Assembly (NCBI GenBank): GCA_023386455.1
Contig: JAEWJO010000280.1
Coordinates: forward strand, 1-6,038
DNA length: 6,038 nt
Source of the DNA: Pseudomonadota bacterium
GTDB taxonomy: Bacteria > Myxococcota_A > Polyangia > Haliangiales > Haliangiaceae
Direction: 5' to 3'
The notes beneath the pieces are model-generated. The model was not told the DNA's origin. It saw only the letters and a program-made list of their open reading frames with translations, and made no database searches. Position 1 is the first letter of the stretch. Each line of letters begins with the position of its first letter. The position numbers were made by a program, and so were the translations under genes. Positions 4,217 through 6,038 of the stretch are shown here, piece by piece.

Positions 4217-6038
4217 CCGATCGCGCGGACGGCCGGCGGCGGCTCGGCCGGCGGCGGCGCGAGGAATGGACGCGGCGGCTCGAGCGCGCGCTCGGCGACG
4301 ATCGACACCGCGAGCTCGCGCGGGAACGGCACGACGCCGGTGATCTGGACGACGCGCGTCGCATCGGAGAGGTCGAGCACGCGCCGCGTCTCGAGATCGA
4401 TCGGCTCCTGGCCGTCGAGCACGAGCGACGTCGCACCGCTCGAGGCCTGCGCCCAGTACGTGCCGGCGAGCCGGAGCGAGCGGGTGACGCGCACCTCGAC
4501 CGCCGGGCCATACGCGCGCGCGACGACGGCAGGCGTGGTGAACGGCCAGCTCGGCGGCGCGTCCGTCATGATGTTCGCGGTCGCGTCGTCGACGGTGGCG
4601 AGGCCATCGCAGTCGTACTCGCCGCGCGTGCGGAGATAGTCGCACTCGACCCACCCGGTGTCGGCGATCCGCGCCTCGACCTTCGCGGTCGCGCGCACGC
4701 CGCTACCGAGCGTGAATGCCCGGATCGGGTTCACCGCCGCGCTGCAGCCACGGATCACGAGGAAGATCACGACGACCGGTGCGGCGACGCGGGCGAGCCA
4801 GCGGCCGCTACCACGCGCGTGACGCCGCAACCGCGCGAGGCGGCGCAGCACGCGAACACGCCACCGCGCGCGCGACCACGCGACGACGCCGCCGAGGATG
4901 ATCGCCAGCGCGGCGAGCGCGAGCGCGCGGCCGTCGCCATCCGACGGCAGCGGCCCATCCGGCGTGAACGTCGTCCGGCCCGGCGCGACCCACGCGGAGA
5001 CGACATGCAGCTGACCACCCGGCGTCGCCGGCAGCGCGTACACCGGCTCGGATGCACCGCTCTCGTGGCGGGCGCGCCAGCGCGGGTAGAAGCCGGTGCC
5101 GAGCGCGACGAGCACGGGCTCGGTCGTGCCGGTGACGACGATCTCGACGGCGCGATCGTCGAGGCGCGCGACGGTGACCTCGGCATCACCGGGTCCTCGC
5201 TCGATCCGCGCGAACTTGCCGTCCCACGCGTGCAGCTCGCGGATGCGATACGAGCCGAGCTGGAACTCACCCTCGGGATCACCGAGCGTCGGCGACTCAC
5301 CGACCCCGATGACCCAGCGTACGTTGAAGCGCGCGAGGCTCTCGGGCGAGGTGTCCTCGATCCGCTCGCGCAGCAAGAGATCCGGCAGTGCCCCCATGTG
5401 CAGCGTCGGCAACCCGGTGATCGCGGTGAGATGCTGCTGCTCGTGCGTCGTCTGCTCGAACAGCGCGCGCGCCCACGTGCCGGGGGCGAGCGCGGCCGCC
5501 TGCTCGCGCGCCCACGAGGTCAGCTGGTTGCGGCCGTCGGGATCGGACGCGACCACGCGCGACTCGTCGTAAGCACGCTGCTGCTCGTCTTGCCAGTACG
5601 CGGGCAGCGTCCGGAGCAGCACACCGGAGACGACGCCGAGCAGCGCCGCGAACACGATCTTCTGGCGCGGATTCGCGGCGCGGACCGACTCGACGAGGCG
5701 CGCGCCGGCGAGCGAGAACATGTAGGCCGCGCCGACGAACACGAACGGCCGGAGCAGCAGCATCATGCGCACGACGCCGAGGCGCGCGGTCTCGGGGCTG
5801 GGCATCATGCCGAGTCCGAGGTACGGCACGTCGCTCAGCCCGACGAGCAGCGCGAACGACACGATCGCGATGAACACGAGCTCGGCACGCCGCGACACGA
5901 GCGCGAGCACGAGCCCGAGGTACCCGACGTAGACGATCAGCGAGTACACGGTGATCGGCAGCGCGAAGCTCATCACCGTTCGCAGCAGGGAGACCGCGGT
6001 GTAGAGCTCGTTGCTGAAGTGCTGGCCGTACGCGAGCA
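4210..6038 (-). CDS. YfhO-like GT-C-type membrane protein with extra C-terminal domain (5' partial)
   Basis: The frame is open to the right edge (608 residues visible), so the start is outside the window. Residues below are numbered from the GTG at 5976, which I treat as internal because 20 coding-like residues precede it. Four spans lie near 4-26, 32-52, 70-93 and 106-122. A roughly 225-residue external region follows, with FNVRWVIGVG (217-226) and TGFYPRWRA (294-302), which resemble the 'LGVRYVV' and 'YPGWRA' segments of YfhO-like proteins. It is followed by a span at 351-367, an Arg-rich loop (369-393) and another span at 395-410. The last 178 residues form a separate, mostly beta-type domain with Cys445 and Cys456, ending in a proline-rich tail (566-581). 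A full YfhO-like enzyme would have several hundred more N-terminal residues carrying the catalytic loop, so activity cannot be judged here. YfhO relationship is moderate confidence; that it is a real membrane-protein gene is high. Confidence 0.62.
   Translation of the reverse strand, partial: LAYGQHFSNELYTAVSLLRTVMSFALPITVYSLIVYVGYLGLVLALVSRRAELVFIAIVSFALLVGLSDVPYLGLGMMPSPETARLGVVRMMLLLRPFVFVGAAYMFSLAGARLVESVRAANPRQKIVFAALLGVVSGVLLRTLPAYWQDEQQRAYDESRVVASDPDGRNQLTSWAREQAAALAPGTWARALFEQTTHEQQHLTAITGLPTLHMGALPDLLLRERIEDTSPESLARFNVRWVIGVGESPTLGDPEGEFQLGSYRIRELHAWDGKFARIERGPGDAEVTVARLDDRAVEIVVTGTTEPVLVALGTGFYPRWRARHESGASEPVYALPATPGGQLHVVSAWVAPGRTTFTPDGPLPSDGDGRALALAALAIILGGVVAWSRARWRVRVLRRLARLRRHARGSGRWLARVAAPVVVIFLVIRGCSAAVNPIRAFTLGSGVRATAKVEARIADTGWVECDYLRTRGEYDCDGLATVDDATANIMTDAPPSWPFTTPAVVARAYGPAVEVRVTRSLRLAGTYWAQASSGATSLVLDGQEPIDLETRRVLDLSDATRVVQITGVVPFPRELAVSIVAERALEPPRPFLAPPPAEPPPAVRAIGQ
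4231..4260 (-). repeat. 15-base tandem duplication in the proline-rich tail
   Basis: Two adjacent 15-base units (4231-4245 and 4246-4260, starting ggccggcggcgg) are identical at 14 of 15 positions. Read on the minus strand they encode APPPA followed by EPPPA near the C-terminus of the YfhO-like protein, about ten residues before its stop. The likely origin is replication slippage in GC-rich DNA, which gives a short flexible tail. Confidence 0.7.

Noticed and set aside
2789..4654. 621-codon open frame on the minus strand
   Set aside because: The translation is dominated by Arg, Ala, Asp, Glu and His with no recognisable motif, and it runs across the opposite-strand PIG-V-like gene into the YfhO-like gene. 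It is the usual antisense shadow in very GC-rich coding DNA, where stop codons are rare.
4716..4901. Small plus-strand frame (61 codons) opposite the YfhO-like gene, and longer ones at 4340-4639 and 5096-5572
   Set aside because: Arg/Ser/Pro-rich antisense shadows without ribosome binding sites or motifs. The minus-strand frame shows membrane spans and family-like segments.
1..6038. Defence system, toxin-antitoxin pair, CRISPR array, transposon or phage signature
   Set aside because: I looked for spaced direct repeats, terminal inverted repeats, nuclease, helicase or transposase motifs and small two-gene modules. The whole window is accounted for by five envelope-glycan type genes without gaps.

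Overview
The window is a very GC-rich stretch (about 70% by eye, third codon positions almost all G or C). It looks like a bacterial glycan or cell-envelope biosynthesis locus. Base composition and gene style would fit a myxobacterial or other deltaproteobacterial-type genome, but an actinobacterial or other high-GC lineage cannot be excluded from the sequence alone. Every base belongs to a protein-coding gene. I see no tRNA or rRNA, CRISPR array, insertion sequence, phage gene or stand-alone promoter.

Plus strand, 1-4216: four genes in one direction. They are a polyprenyl-phosphate sugar synthase-like family 2 glycosyltransferase with membrane anchors (its N-terminus lies off the left edge), a UDP-glucose 4-epimerase (galE), a soluble GT-A family 2 glycosyltransferase, and a multi-membrane-span GT-C enzyme resembling the PIG-V/GT76 mannosyltransferases. 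Each of the three junctions is the same 4-base ATGA overlap, so this is almost certainly one translationally coupled operon.

Minus strand, 6038-4210: one large membrane-protein gene runs towards the operon and off the right edge. Its periplasmic part resembles the C-terminal half of YfhO-like GT-C membrane proteins. It carries a further membrane span and an additional C-terminal domain with a Cys pair and a proline-rich tail. Its stop codon lies inside the end of the PIG-V-like gene, so the two genes overlap tail to tail by 7 bases.

Proposed joint function (inference): GalE supplies an epimerised UDP-sugar. The cytoplasmic GT2 adds a sugar to a growing lipid-linked glycan. The membrane GT2 loads a sugar onto polyprenyl phosphate, and the PIG-V-like GT-C enzyme uses that lipid-linked sugar on the outer face of the membrane. 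The convergent YfhO-like protein may be another enzyme of this type. The families are mostly recognisable. The less ordinary points are the donor-synthase/GT-C pairing, a duplicated HxxxC motif at the end of the PIG-V-like protein, and the extra C-terminal domain of the YfhO-like protein. I found no evidence of a wholly new kind of system.
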